A DNA stretch of 32,500 bases from Chrysomallon squamiferum. Taxonomy: Eukaryota > Mollusca > Gastropoda > Neomphalida > Peltospiridae. The position numbers and the translations under genes were made by a program. Below, one piece after another: positions 9,179-21,565 of this stretch; position 1 is the stretch's first letter, and every line of letters begins with the position of its first letter. The DNA is taken from assembly GCA_012295275.1 (NCBI GenBank), contig CM022671.1:3986565-4019064 (forward strand), in the 5' to 3' direction. The notes beneath the pieces were generated by a model. The model was not told the origin of the DNA, did not search any database, and saw only the letters and a list, made by a program, of their open reading frames with translations.

Positions 9179-9274
9179 TCTGGTGAAGAATAGAACGATG
9201 TCGTTGCAGTGAAATAGTGCTAGAACGACCGTGAGACACCATTATTCTCACATAACAAACAAAACCGATTTTTA

Positions 9275-9311
<37 letters not shown>

Positions 9312-9649
9312 CCTATGAATATTTCAAGAGCTTGTTTTTAGGACTGTCGCCACTTGCCGAACTAAGCTTTGTACTCCAACGAGATACTCGAAAACACAGT
9401 CGGAACCTTTTATTTTTTGCTCTCTCTCTCTGTCTCTCAATATCAAAACCAAGGCAAAATCTTCATAAACAAAAAAAAGGGCTTTAGGAGGTCTTGTTTG
9501 GATTGAGCGAGTGCATTATACGTTCCACCGTCTCATCGACTAAAAACACTTGTGCTTCGATAACCACGGAGAGAGAAAGAAGAAGAAAACAAAGAAAAGG
9601 AAGGAAGGACTTAGTTGTGTGTTGATAATAACGAACTAAGCACGACTAT

Positions 9650-9659
9650 AATAAATAAA
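9650..9659 (+). terminator. Overlapping AATAAA polyadenylation signals
   Basis: AATAAA at 9650-9655 and again at 9654-9659, in the right orientation about 640 nt after the stop. A genomic A run to 9673 follows directly, so cDNA ends here could also come from internal priming. No obvious GU-rich element follows, which lowers confidence. Confidence 0.5.
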
Positions 9660-9673
9660 AAAAAAAAAAAAAA

Positions 9674-10131
9674 GGTTTAAATTTCTAGGACTAATCGAGG
9701 AGGCGGGTTCGGCGAGTTTCGGAGAAAAGCGTCGGATAAAATACGATCCCGCCCCCCCCTCTTCCCTATCGGGTGCAGGGCGCACGAAGCGAGCAGAGTA
9801 CTCGGATCTCGAGGGTGGGGTCGACTCGCAAGCTGCCCTCGGGATTTGGCGGCCAATCCTAGCGTGACTGGTGGTTGTAACACCATTGTTGTAGCTGGCG
9901 TATCGCTGGCATGAGACAGCGTCATACAGTCTGTGGGAACGTGGAAAAAAAAAAAAAAAAAAAAAAACGAAGACAAAACTTGTCGACTGAGACTGGTGCA
10001 GAAGAAGGGTGGACGGGTCATAAAGGGCCTGGTTTTAAAAAATAATAACAAATAATAATGAATAATAATGAATGACAATGACAATAATACTTATTACAAA
10101 CAATAACCGAAATGAAAGAAGGTTATTCTCT
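9674..10131. other. CpG-containing low-repeat flank 3' of the GATA gene
   Basis: GC-richer unique sequence to about 10020 with a C-rich run near 9750, a GCCAAT string near 9852 and a 23-nt A run (9945-9967). The 135-codon minus-strand ORF has no recognisable domain and includes poly-Phe from the A run, so it was not called. Possible regulatory element or distal UTR. Confidence 0.4.
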
Positions 10132-10330
10132 TCACGTGATCGGTTGTTACTTTTTTCGTCGTCACGTGATCGATGGAAAAATCCAGACACGCGATTGCGT
10201 AACCTTTTCTCGGTTACTTTTTGGTTACAGCGTGATTCGTTGACTTTGTCACGCGTGATTAGTTGACTTTTAGAACGTCATCGATTACTCTTTTTTCAGC
10301 AACATGACTGGTTAATTTCATCACGTGATT
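10132..10330. repeat. Degenerate tandem cluster of TCACGTGATT-GGTTACTTT units
   Basis: About eight diverged copies of a 20-40 bp unit: a CACGTGATT-like head and a GGTTAC/GTTGACTTT-like tail. Heads lie near 10132, 10162, 10187, 10229, 10249, 10275, 10302 and 10321. Three carry the full TCACGTGA palindrome (10132-10139, 10162-10169, 10321-10328). The unit matches no repeat I know. Confidence 0.7.
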
Positions 10331-11131
10331 GATTCATCCAAATTTCAGCAGAAATTAGACTGATGGTGTTGAACTTGTGTTTTTTTTTGTTGTTTTTTTA
10401 TGAAACGATGATACACAAACGTATGTTTAGCATTACAGTGTGACGGACAAGTTTGTTTTTGTTTTCTTCTTTAACAGAACTAATTTTTCGTCATGGTAAC
10501 ATAAAATGTCAGAGAGGCTGTTTTGGTTTGGGCATCTGTATGTTGTCGTGTTTTTTTTTTTTTTTTGGCCTAGTTGGCTGGCCATCTAAAATAATTAATT
10601 ATAATATTTATTGCTAGGATTCCAGTTACATTGTTGTTAATATTTATGCAACTGTATGTTTGTTATTCTTTAAAAACAAATTATGAAAAAAAAAAAAATT
10701 TGACTTTTTATTATTTCTTAACAATGTATCGTATTTTGTCGTCATTTTAATTAATTATAATTATTATTCCATCCCGTTTTTTTTTTTGTTTTTTTTATTA
10801 CGTCATTAGGTGTACGAAATGACGTCACTGTGTTCTAACAATCTGTTTTCAGTCGTATTACGGATTATAGGATTATGAAATTAATATTATCTAACAGTGT
10901 TTATTTCATCCTATCATTTGTGATAGATGAATCTCATTTAATTATGTGTAAACAAGTAAAATAAAATTTATTATGGGTAATCTGTATATTTCGTCTTCTT
11001 TTTAATTAATGTATGAAATTTTTACTGGTTATTATAGATGTAAATTTTCAATTCATTTCTAAATCAAGAAATCTCAGAATAAATGATAATGATGTTAACT
11101 ATGTACATTAAAAAGACAAATATGCATTTGC
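10331..11131. other. AT-rich non-coding sequence
   Basis: T and A tracts, a TGACGTCA palindrome near 10820, and AATAAA at 10960-10965, which could act as a distal poly(A) signal. No gene seen. Confidence 0.5.
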
Positions 11132-11207
<76 letters not shown>

Positions 11208-11228
11208 TACTATCATCATTATTACTGA
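11132..11228. repeat. (ATT)n passing into ATC/ATT
   Basis: ATT array (11132-11190) followed by an irregular ATC/ATT mix. Confidence 0.93.
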
Positions 11229-12178
11229 TATGGACTAAAATTCATATTCTCTCTCTCTTTTTATCTAAAATTTACTCCTTCATAAAAAAACAAAAATGAT
11301 TTTTTTTTTTTTTTTTTTTTAATTTGGTCATTTCTGTAAAGATTTCTATCAAATTCACTTCAGTGTACTTTCAGGAAATACACGCTCGGTTATAACTCAA
11401 AAATGGCAATTTGCTGTGACAACTCAAACTCAGAAATATTTCTTGGATATCTTTGAAATTATATTGTGTTACTTGCAGCAAAATGTTCCACTTCCTAAGC
11501 ATGACAAATAATATACGTTCAAACAAAATTTTAACGGTAAAAAAAATGAAATTGCTAATGGGAAAAAAGGTCAAATGAAATGTAATTTTTTGTAACCGTA
11601 TTATTAGAAATAACGGTTTTATTTTGAAACATTTGGATACATAAATATTCCCCGTGAAACATATATATTTGCATGTAGGTAAATATATATATGTATATTT
11701 GTATGTATATATGTATGTATGTTTCTATGTATATATATTGTGTGTATATACATTGATACGTTCGTACTAGCATATATATAAATAAATATACATACAAATA
11801 AATACACATGTGCAGTTCTGCTCTGTGTAATTATAAAGCTGTTTTGATATTTGTTTCTAAACAGTAAATGTCCAAACTAAATTTATTTTGATATAAAATA
11901 CAGTAATAAGTTATTTCAAATATCGTGTAAATTCTAAAAGATAAAATCCACAAAATAAATTTTTTAAACCACATCGTGATAACAGTATTATTTTTGATAC
12001 GCTTTTATAAATTTAAAAATTGTGCAGAACCATTTCGAAATCATTCAAAGGATTAAAAGTTATTGTTATTATTATATTATCTGATTAATTTGTGAAAGAG
12101 AGAGAGAGACTTATGAAATTTGGTTTATTTATTAATTTATATATTAATTTTTATTATTATGATTATTATGATTATGAA
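11229..12178. other. AT-rich sequence, no gene seen
   Basis: T run at about 11299-11320, TATG/TATA-rich stretch (about 11660-11800) and otherwise plain AT-rich DNA. The minus-strand ORFs translate repeat or AT-rich sequence. Confidence 0.5.

Positions 12179-12258
<80 letters not shown>
12179..12258. repeat. (ATT)26 microsatellite
   Basis: Pure ATT run of about 80 bp. Confidence 0.96.
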
Positions 12259-12259
<1 letters not shown>

Positions 12260-12567
12260 AGGATCAGATTGGTTGATGTATTTTAATTTACGTAATAGTA
12301 TCTACGTTTTTTATATATTTAATATTAATTGTATACTTTTACTAACGGTAAAACATTTACTGTTAATCTTAAGAGTAGGGGAAAAAACATGTTGTTAAAA
12401 TTATGTACAAAATGAATTTGGTGCAATGTTGTCTTTTTATCTCTTCTTAAATAAATAAAAACCAAATATATAACGACCAGTCAAGAAAAAGACTGTAAAA
12501 TAATATCAGTCGTACAGACATTTTTATGAGAAAAAATTTTGAATAATGAATGTGGTGAGGACATTCC
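12259..12567. other. AT-rich spacer, no gene seen
   Basis: No coding potential or repeat structure recognised. Confidence 0.5.
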
Positions 12568-12606
12568 AAAAAAAAAAAAAAAAAAAATAAATTTTTTTTT
12601 TTTTTT
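12568..12606. repeat. Poly(A)/poly(T) palindrome
   Basis: Twenty A are followed within five bases by about 15 T, a near-perfect snap-back palindrome lying just outside the left arm of the inverted repeat at 12624. Confidence 0.9.
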
Positions 12607-12623
12607 ACTTATCAGCTGTACAT

Positions 12624-13242
12624 TCACGTCTTGAAGATTTTCACCTGCCTGTTTGTACAATAAAAATCATTTTACTGTTTATGTATTTTCATAAAATTTC
12701 ATAATTTTATTTTGGTGTTTTGTCATTTTCATAACAGCTGTGTAAACGAAACTGACTTGTAAGAAAGCACAGTTTTCTGTCCGTTAAATATCGATATCAT
12801 TTCATTTTGAAAGTATTTTATTTTATTTTATTTTATCAAATTAATTTATTTACTTGTTTATTTATTCATTCATTCAATCATTCATTTCATTTTATTTTAT
12901 TTATTATATTATTTATTTACTTCTTTACTTACTTATATTTTTATAATCATATCTTCATGTTTCTTTTCTTTTATTTTTAAAAAGAAAAATTTAATAAAAC
13001 TATGAAATTAACAATGAAATTTACATGATTTAAAAAATTAACAAAATTCTGTGGTTTTTAACTGAATATGCAATTAACAATTTACGTGACCTTATTAATA
13101 TTGTTAATTTCACGGGATCGTGAAATTAACAGTTTACGTGACGTATAAATAAATTATCTGTTTGGTGTATGAAATTAACAAGTTGCGTTATGTTGAAACT
13201 ATTTAAACTTTAGAACTCTACAAGGACATCTTCAAGACGTGA
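12624..13242. mobile_element. Candidate foldback/MITE-like element with 15-bp inverted ends
   Basis: TCACGTCTTGAAGAT at 12624-12638 has its exact reverse complement at 13228-13242. The interior is AT-rich, has no ORF and holds its own direct and inverted repeats. Size (about 620 bp), lack of coding capacity and inverted ends resemble non-autonomous DNA elements. No clear target-site duplication flanks the arms, and similarity inside the arms is weak, so a chance inverted repeat is possible. Confidence 0.3.
13001..13185. repeat. TATGAAATTAACAA-type repeats, direct and inverted
   Basis: The core rTGmAATTAACAr occurs at 13001, 13067, 13119 and 13168 (spacings 66, 52 and 49). Two copies run on into TTTACGTGAC. 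An inverted copy forms a perfect 12-bp-arm palindrome, TGTTAATTTCAC (13102-13113) against GTGAAATTAACA (13120-13131), with a 6-nt loop. Confidence 0.8.
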
Positions 13243-13449
13243 GCAACGGCAACAATAAAACAGGAATCTCAACATCACTTTATGTATACTGTACATAGAA
13301 AGGGCTGCTCAATAATAATAATAATAATTATCTTGTATAAGCCAACTTCATTCATCCGTAATAAAAAAAAAAAAAAATGTGAACAATACTTTGAGTTCTG
13401 ACGTTATTTATTTCTGTTGTGTGTTTTTCTTAGCTTATGTTTGTGTGTT

Positions 13450-14500
<1,051 letters not shown>

Positions 14501-15840
14501 AAGATAACAGTAACAGATTATAAAATAAATTTTAAAATTTTCCATATAAATAATGTAATTCTACAATAATAATTATAATTATAATTCTTATAATTATTTA
14601 AAAAGTAAAGATATCAATTATTTAAGACATTGAAATTAAAAATATATATATATATATATATAAAATAAAATTAAAATATATTTTTTTTAAAAATCGGCGT
14701 CACATTAGTTCATTATTTAATTTTAACTAGTTTCGTATTACAATAGGAACTTAAAAAAATGTAAGAAAATAGATTTTAATGATTTTAATAATAATAACAA
14801 TTTTAAATGTACAAAATATAATTTTTTACTGTTATCTGTGCAACATTTACTTTTAATTTATTAATTAATAATTAATTTGATTTAAAATTTAAAAAAATTA
14901 TAATTATGTTAAAAAAAATAATAATAATTATCAATAATTGAAAATGAAATAATGTTATCTGTCAAAAAAAATTGCCTTAAAGATTCAGCTTATTATGAGT
15001 AAAAATAAAATCATGTAATACGTTATAGGAAAAAAAGAAAAACTAAAAATAAATGAGTGAATGAATGCCTGAGCAAACGAACAAATAGATAAATAAATTA
15101 ATAAAATAAGCATATAAATAATAAAGAAAGAAAAAGAAAGAAAGAAAGAAAGAAATAATAAATAAATAAAAAAAAAAAAGCAAACAAACAAACTTAAAAA
15201 CTAAAATTATTTATAATATAAACACAATAGAAAAAGAAAAAACAAAAATTTCCACAACTCGAAACACATAAATTAACACAAACACTGAGGTAATCGAAAT
15301 CTTCCTTTACTGTCCCCATCATTAAACACCCAATTTAAAAACGGAATTTTACAAGAACGAATTAATCAATTTAAATTATTGTTTTTTCGTTGGGTTTTTT
15401 TTGTTTTGTTTTGTTTTTTAATTATTTCTCTTTATGTATCCTTTTTGCACTACAGGTGTATTTACATTTGAGTGAAAAAAGGGTAAGTTAGCTATTAATA
15501 TTTCTCGATTTCAGGTCTAATCCAATTAGCAGACGACATGTTTTATTTATTTGGAGAAGGCAGATGACGAACGAAATATTTCAGGTCGTGTTTTCATTCG
15601 GGAGTATTCTGTTTACCTGTTAGGTGCTCCAGTGTTTGATTCTGTGTATTAAATTAATGTGATGTTTTCTTTTCATCTTTTTCTTATTTTTGTATATGTT
15701 GTTCTTTTCTGTTCTTGTGGTGAGTTAGTTAATGCGTATTTTAATTTTTTTAATTTATAATTTTTTTTTTTTTCATTTTCTTTCATTTCTGTTTTTTTCT
15801 TTTGTTATTTATTTTTAATTTTCATTTATGTCTACGTGTG
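14501..15840. other. Extremely AT-rich DNA, no gene seen
   Basis: ATAATT and TTAA tracts, a TA run (about 14642-14661), GAAA units (15124-15155) and T-rich sequence at about 15730-15800. No protein-like ORF. Confidence 0.55.
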
Positions 15841-16262
15841 TTTCTGTCTCTTTAAGTACATACATATATAGATACGTATATTCAAACACACACGCACGCA
15901 CGCACACATATTTACCTATTATTTAGTATTATTGTTATTATTGTATGTTTGTGTGCGTTTCTTTGTATATATCTGTTGTTGTATATTTGTATCTATTTAT
16001 ATTTGTTGTGTGAAAACAGATGGGTGTGTCTGTTTATAAATGCATATAAGGTATGCATGGTTGTATCTATGTATTGCAAATTTTATATTCAGGTATGTAT
16101 GTATATGTATGTTTATTTAAGTATGTGTGGATAGATAGATGTGTTTATCTCTGTGTTTGCGTATGTGTGTGTGTGTGTGTGTGTGTGTATGTATATGTAT
16201 ATGTATGTATATATGTATGTATGTATGTATGTATGCATAAATGTCTGCATGTAATAATGTAT
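15841..16262. repeat. TATG/GT/CA-rich microsatellite cluster
   Basis: CA and CG-CA mix near 15885-15910, a GT run at about 16165-16189, and TATG arrays at about 16190-16236. The ORFs here translate these repeats. Confidence 0.85.
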
Positions 16263-16374
16263 ATATGCGCCCATATGTTATAGATATATAAAGAACAGTT
16301 TTATATTTAAAAATATATATATATATTAATGAAAACACACGCGTGTATATTTCATAACAACAATATTTATTAAG

Positions 16375-16380
<6 letters not shown>

Positions 16381-16406
<26 letters not shown>

Positions 16407-16807
16407 TGAAAATAAAATGACTGGTTTTCAACCAATCACCAGCGTAACAGCGTAACACGAGGAGCATAACCAGTGACTAAATAACAAAGACTGATCTGTT
16501 ATCGCTGCTGTTTTGTTTACAAAAGCGCCGATTCCTAACAGAACCGACTGTTTGAAAACAAACATTACAAATATGATTTAAAATGGACCTATTCCTGGGA
16601 GGAAACACTCACATTTATAGCCTACGAGGCGATTAATTATTTCCATTACCCCCCAAAGAGTTAACGGTGTCGTAGTTAATGTACTTTGCACGTGGGTAGC
16701 AATTATGCACGCGCTTTTTGTCACTCACGTTCCGTTTACAAACATGATACAAACACTAGACAAATAATCATAGTACAACAGGTACTGTAGGTGCATTATA
16801 ATTATTA
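16381..16807. other. A26 tract followed by low-repeat island
   Basis: A 26-nt A run is followed by about 380 bp of mixed sequence with GTTTAC (Fox-like), TTAATTA-type and CACGTG strings, and a tandem 8-mer AGCGTAAC at 16441-16456. No coding region was recognised. Candidate conserved non-coding element. Confidence 0.35.
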
Positions 16808-16914
16808 TCTTCATCATCATCATCATCATCATCATAAGTAGTAGTTGTAGTAGCTGTAGTAGTAGTAATAGTAGTAGAAGTAGTAGTTAGTAGTAGTAGA
16901 AGTAGTAGTAGTAA

Positions 16915-16948
<34 letters not shown>

Positions 16949-16950
16949 TA
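16808..16950. repeat. (ATC)n then (AGT)n arrays
   Basis: A short ATC run (16811-16836) is followed by AGT triplets with TGT, AAT and AGA variants to 16950. Confidence 0.93.
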
Positions 16951-17624
16951 GTGTCTTTGTTTTGATTATTGTAAATTCGTTACGTTTTTCAATAATAAAT
17001 TTCTAATTTATAAATTTGCAACAAATGAAGGTAAAAACTAATAAATTTAATTCGAAGTGTAGATTATGTATTTTGAATTATGCTTAACAAATTAAAAAAT
17101 TGTTTTATTTCAAATAAAAAAAAAATTGTTTTATTTCAAATAAAAATAAGAAAATGAAAGAAAGAAAAGAAACAAAAGAGTATTATAAAGAATGAGAAAC
17201 AGAGAAAAACAAATGATATATGAATCAAATAATTATAAAAAAAAATATGAAAAAATAACATTTTTTTTTAAATTTAGAATAATTTATCGATAATTTCGTA
17301 TTTAAGTTTCATTATTATTTTTTTGTATATAAATTATTTGTTTTTATTATTATTTTTTAATTTTTTTTTATATTTTTTTTTTTAAATTTTTTTTTTTTTA
17401 CTTTTATTGCTATTCTTTTTAATTTTTAGTTTAATTTTTGTCATATATTACTTTTCATTACAGATCTACAGCTTCCAGTCTTAACATCTAAAATTTTATT
17501 AGCATTTTTTTGTTTCTTCTTTTTTATTTTTTTTCCTTCATTCATAGATATTCATGTTTCATTTTCTTACATTTCTTTGCCTTTTTTTCTATTAATTTTC
17601 ATTCCATTCTATAGCATTACATTT

Positions 17625-17627
<3 letters not shown>
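16951..17627. other. AT-rich DNA with a 26-bp tandem duplication
   Basis: TGTTTTATTTCAAATAAAAA occurs at 17101 and again at 17127 (period 26). Each copy holds the perfect palindrome TTTATTT-c-AAATAAA. The rest is T-rich, non-coding sequence. Confidence 0.7.

Positions 17628-17681
<54 letters not shown>
17628..17681. repeat. (CT)n microsatellite
   Basis: Pure CT run of about 27 units. Confidence 0.96.
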
Positions 17682-17685
<4 letters not shown>

Positions 17686-18325
17686 TCCCGTTTTTCTATT
17701 ACAATTTTTACTATTTCAGCATGTTTACTATAATCCATCTCAATCTCATTTTCGAAACGAACGGAGAACAATAATAACCATCATTTATTTCTACACCTGT
17801 TCCTTGCCATGGCGAGGAAAACGTTAAAAAGACGATCTCTCTCCTATTTAAGCCGTTAACAGTCGTACGTTTGGAAAATTATTAAATTATAGTTGGCGCC
17901 AGTAGCGAAATTAGGAAGGTTTATGGAGAAAACGTTTGTAAGCATGTGGCGAGTCCGTGTTTTATGCGTGACGTTGTACCGCGGGAATATTACACCGTCA
18001 CTGGCGCGCCTTATTCCCATCTCATTATTGTCTCTGCGCAGTACGAAGAAAGCAATTGGGAGGCTCTTTTCGGGTATACGCGATCCCAGACATTTCGTTT
18101 TTCGTCTCAAATTTTTATCAATTTTTAAAAAATGATCTTAATATATCACCAATCATACTTTCTTTATGTATTGCTTCAAAACTAATGCAGTTTTTAATAG
18201 TAACGATATTTTTAAAAGTTTAAACATTTTAATTTTTATTTTCGTGTCCCAGTAAGGGCCCACTTGATGAAGAATAACCGGTGCCTAGAAATCAGTGAGG
18301 CAGTGAAAATGTACTATCCGATTAC
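17682..18325. other. Low-repeat island, candidate non-coding element
   Basis: Mixed, CpG-containing sequence (especially 17890-18110), open for about 80 codons on both strands at once. None of the translations resembles a known family, so no gene is called. Confidence 0.35.
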
Positions 18326-18776
18326 GTTAAAAAAAAAATAAAAAAAAAAAAAAAAAAAAAAAAAAGCACATCGGCCAAAAGGCACTGTATATGAAAAAAG
18401 GGGCAGAAGGTAAAATATCAACGAATTAAATTATAATCCCCCCCCAAAAAAAAAAGCCACAGCTATGCAAACGGAACAGTCCTGAGAGACATCAACTTTT
18501 GAGCGCTATTATTTGAAGCGAATAAAAGCGACAACGAAACTGACGTATAAATTACATCATGAATGACTTGACTTACATGTTGAAATTTCCTAGTTTCAGA
18601 TATACGAGGTAGATAGTACCAGACATTGTACGCACTGTATCGATGTCATTAAGATCGACGAAAGTGATTAATGTGACGTCATATTAGTTCACTGATACGT
18701 AATAGAATACGTCACAGTACACGACTTTTACTTTTTGTATTACCATGGCTTTTATTATGATGATTTTTTTTTTTTT

Positions 18777-18808
<32 letters not shown>

Positions 18809-18810
18809 TC
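18326..18810. other. A and T tracts flanking mixed sequence
   Basis: A-rich tracts at 18330-18365 and 18442-18456, mixed sequence with a GTGACGTCAT string near 18672, then a long T tract with C interruptions (about 18767-18810). Confidence 0.5.
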
Positions 18811-18997
18811 TTCATCATCTTCTTATTATTAGTTTGTTAATGTTGTTATTATACTTACTACTAATACTATTACTAGTATATAGAAGGGTTAAAATTTAAA
18901 ATATTTGTGTATATATATATAAATCCATACGTATAAAAGCATATAGTTACATCTTCTGGGCACTGCTGTCTTTCTGCATAGTATACTAAAGGAGTTT

Positions 18998-19049
18998 TAT
19001 TATTGTTATTATTATTATCATCATCATCATTATCAGTATCATTATCATA

Positions 19050-19094
<45 letters not shown>

Positions 19095-19132
19095 GTTGTT
19101 GTTATTATTATTATTATCATCATCATCATCAG

Positions 19133-19205
<73 letters not shown>

Positions 19206-19247
19206 GTCATCATTATCATTATCATATCATTATTGTTATTATTATTA
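18998..19247. repeat. Composite ATT/ATC array with internal duplication
   Basis: ATT, ATC and GTT triplets. A block of ATC units followed by AGTATCATTATCAT is present near 19018-19048 and again near 19117-19148, about 97 bp apart, so the array partly grew by a larger duplication. Confidence 0.9.
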
Positions 19248-20165
19248 AAAACAAATATATATATATATTTTTTTATTATTGTCTCATTCTAGGTTTTATG
19301 TGCATACAGACACACACAGACTACATAAAAACACATGCATACAAACATACATACATACATATATACATACATACACACACACATACACACATACTAGCAT
19401 AAATGATTCACATATGTACAATCTGATGTAAATCATATTTATTCATTGAAATAAAATTGCAGTCTCTATTGTCGATGATGATGATAAAAACGCACAATGT
19501 AAATTTAAATAATGCTCTATTTGACTTACATAATATTGATGTGTATCTGTGTGTATTAAATTTTAGAGGGAAGAGAATAATTTGGTTTGTTTGGGTTTAA
19601 ACCTTCTCTATTTCCAAACATATCAAAATTCATGAGCTACATGATAAACAAAATGAGTCAAAGCTCATTTGTTTTGAACGGAAAATAGTTTCTCTTTTTC
19701 AAAAATGAAAATATATATATATTATATTTGTTAGTTTTTTTCTTTCTGTAAACAAATTTTACAATTGTTTTAATATAAAACTTATTATGTTACATAATAA
19801 TAATAATAAAACTGTGGTAATGTATTTTATTTATTATCTTTTATCAGCTAAAACAATCTATATTTTATACTGATTTCGCATAATTATGCAAATATGTTGT
19901 TTTTTAAAGAAAAACATGCTTTGGTTTGTTATGTATATGTGTGTGTGTATATTATATATATGAGTGTCTGTGTGTGTGTGTATATGTATGTGTTTATATA
20001 CATATATTTATGCATGTATGTATGTATGTATGTATGTATGAATGTATGTATGTATGTATGAATGTATGTATGTATCTTCGTGTATGCATGTACTTAAACA
20101 TTTAAACTTTTAAACAGTTAAGTGTCTGAAAAACCCCATTAAAAAAAAAAAAAAAAAAAAAAAAA
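19248..20165. repeat. AT-rich DNA with ACAT, TATG and poly-A arrays
   Basis: ACAT units at about 19335-19395; TATG array at about 20010-20075, regularly broken by GAATG; A run at about 20140-20165. The intervening sequence is AT-rich and non-coding. Confidence 0.7.
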
Positions 20166-20960
20166 CAATAACAATAAACATTAAAATACCTATTACAGTT
20201 TCACTCAAGTAGCTAAATAAAACAACACATTTAAAAAAATAAAAATAAAGCTTTAACAACTGCCGAGGGACGTAATAGCGCCAAGTAATGGAAGTTCTTC
20301 CTCTGCTACGACAACATAATTAACGTCTCCGCATCTGACACTCCAACGATGTTTAAACAGCTCTGAAGCTCTTTAAAACCATTGTTTCGACATTTACTCC
20401 ATTGTTCTCAAAAAAACTTCCTTAAAGCCACTTTCTGCTCATAATTGTTTCTGTTACACCCGACGAACAAACAACCCGAGTTGACTCAAGAGAACAAAAA
20501 GAAGGTATTTTTCTCTACCCATCATCCCCCGCGGCTCTATCTACCCGTATAAAAACGTTCAGTATGTTTTCTTGTACCTCGTGGCTCGTGTTTGGAGATG
20601 GTAAATGGCTTTTTTTTTTTTTTTTTTTACCTTGTTGTTAAATGACCCGAGACTCAATAAACAGAGAGCGCTCTTGATTTTGCGTTGTGTTGTGTTGTGT
20701 GCCTGCCCCCTAGCGGTCGTTATGTTTTCACTCCAGCAAAACGATTCTCGTTTCAGTGTCTGTTTTGCGGATCGTAACGTCTTCGGTATCTCTTAACTTC
20801 GGGCCAAAAAAGTGTCAAAAAGTCAAAGATAGCGAAATGACATGTAAATATTCATGTTTCACGTTAATTGTCCTGGATCAAGAATTAATGAGATTGTTGG
20901 GGTTTTTTTGTTGTTGTTGTTTTGTTTTTTCAAAGGTTATTACGTTGCAAATACGTCTCT
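20166..20960. promoter_or_regulatory. Low-repeat island with a TATA-like box and paired Sox-like motifs
   Basis: Unique sequence. CCATTGTT occurs at 20379-20386 and 20399-20406. TATAAAAA at 20548-20555 lies after a GC-rich segment. CCCCCTAGCGGTCG at 20706-20719 is close to the CTCF core. No exon can be supported. Regulatory function is inference. Confidence 0.3.
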
Positions 20961-21565
20961 GAATTTTTTTAGTGACTAAGAACTTAACTCATTAAACTTT
21001 ATTGCTAAACACTGTTATACGAATATACTGTTTTATTTTCTAAATTCAGTTTATTATATAAAACATTCTGATTTTAAATTCCTGTTTTAACTTAAGATTG
21101 AAATTTATTTATTTATTTATTTATAATAGATAATGAAATACTTGATAAATATATATAATTTTTACTTACCAAAGTGTTATTCTTCGCTTTTCTTACTTTT
21201 GTGTTATTGAAACTATTACAGGAATTTTATATTTAAAAAAACCCTTATCATTGAATTTAATCGTCTTAAATCATTTTCTAAAGTCTAATTTGTAAATATT
21301 TGTAAATGTTTTTCAGACTTAATTTTAAATTTTATGAGATACTGTTCTCGGAAATAAACTTTTAATTTTTTTGTAGAAAACGTAAGTTTAAATTATTTTT
21401 AAAAGAAACAAAAGTATTTCTTCGAATTTTAACTCCTTCAAACTATTTTTTAAAAACACCTTATAAATTTTAAAATTACATTTCTAACAATTTTAAATCT
21501 TTAAATTCTTAAAATATCTTAAATTATTTTCTAATCATTAAATTTTTTAATTATTTCGAAAAATA
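20961..21565. other. AT-rich DNA, no gene seen
   Basis: Only a short TTTA array at about 21098-21123 stands out. Confidence 0.55.

Larger units (their letters stand above)
9015..9673 (+). other. Probable 3' UTR of the GATA gene
   Basis: Sequence after the TAA up to the run of A following the AATAAA pair. It holds a GTGCAC/CACGTG-rich palindrome right after the stop (9017-9049), a TGC8 repeat, a 28-nt A run (9280-9307), short CT tracts and a purine-rich stretch (9568-9609). The extent is inferred. Alternative ends would use later signals such as AATAAA at 10960. Confidence 0.55.

Noticed and set aside
9677-10084. 135-codon minus-strand ORF downstream of the GATA gene
   Set aside because: It contains poly-Phe from an A tract and no recognisable domain. 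It was described as a GC-rich island instead.
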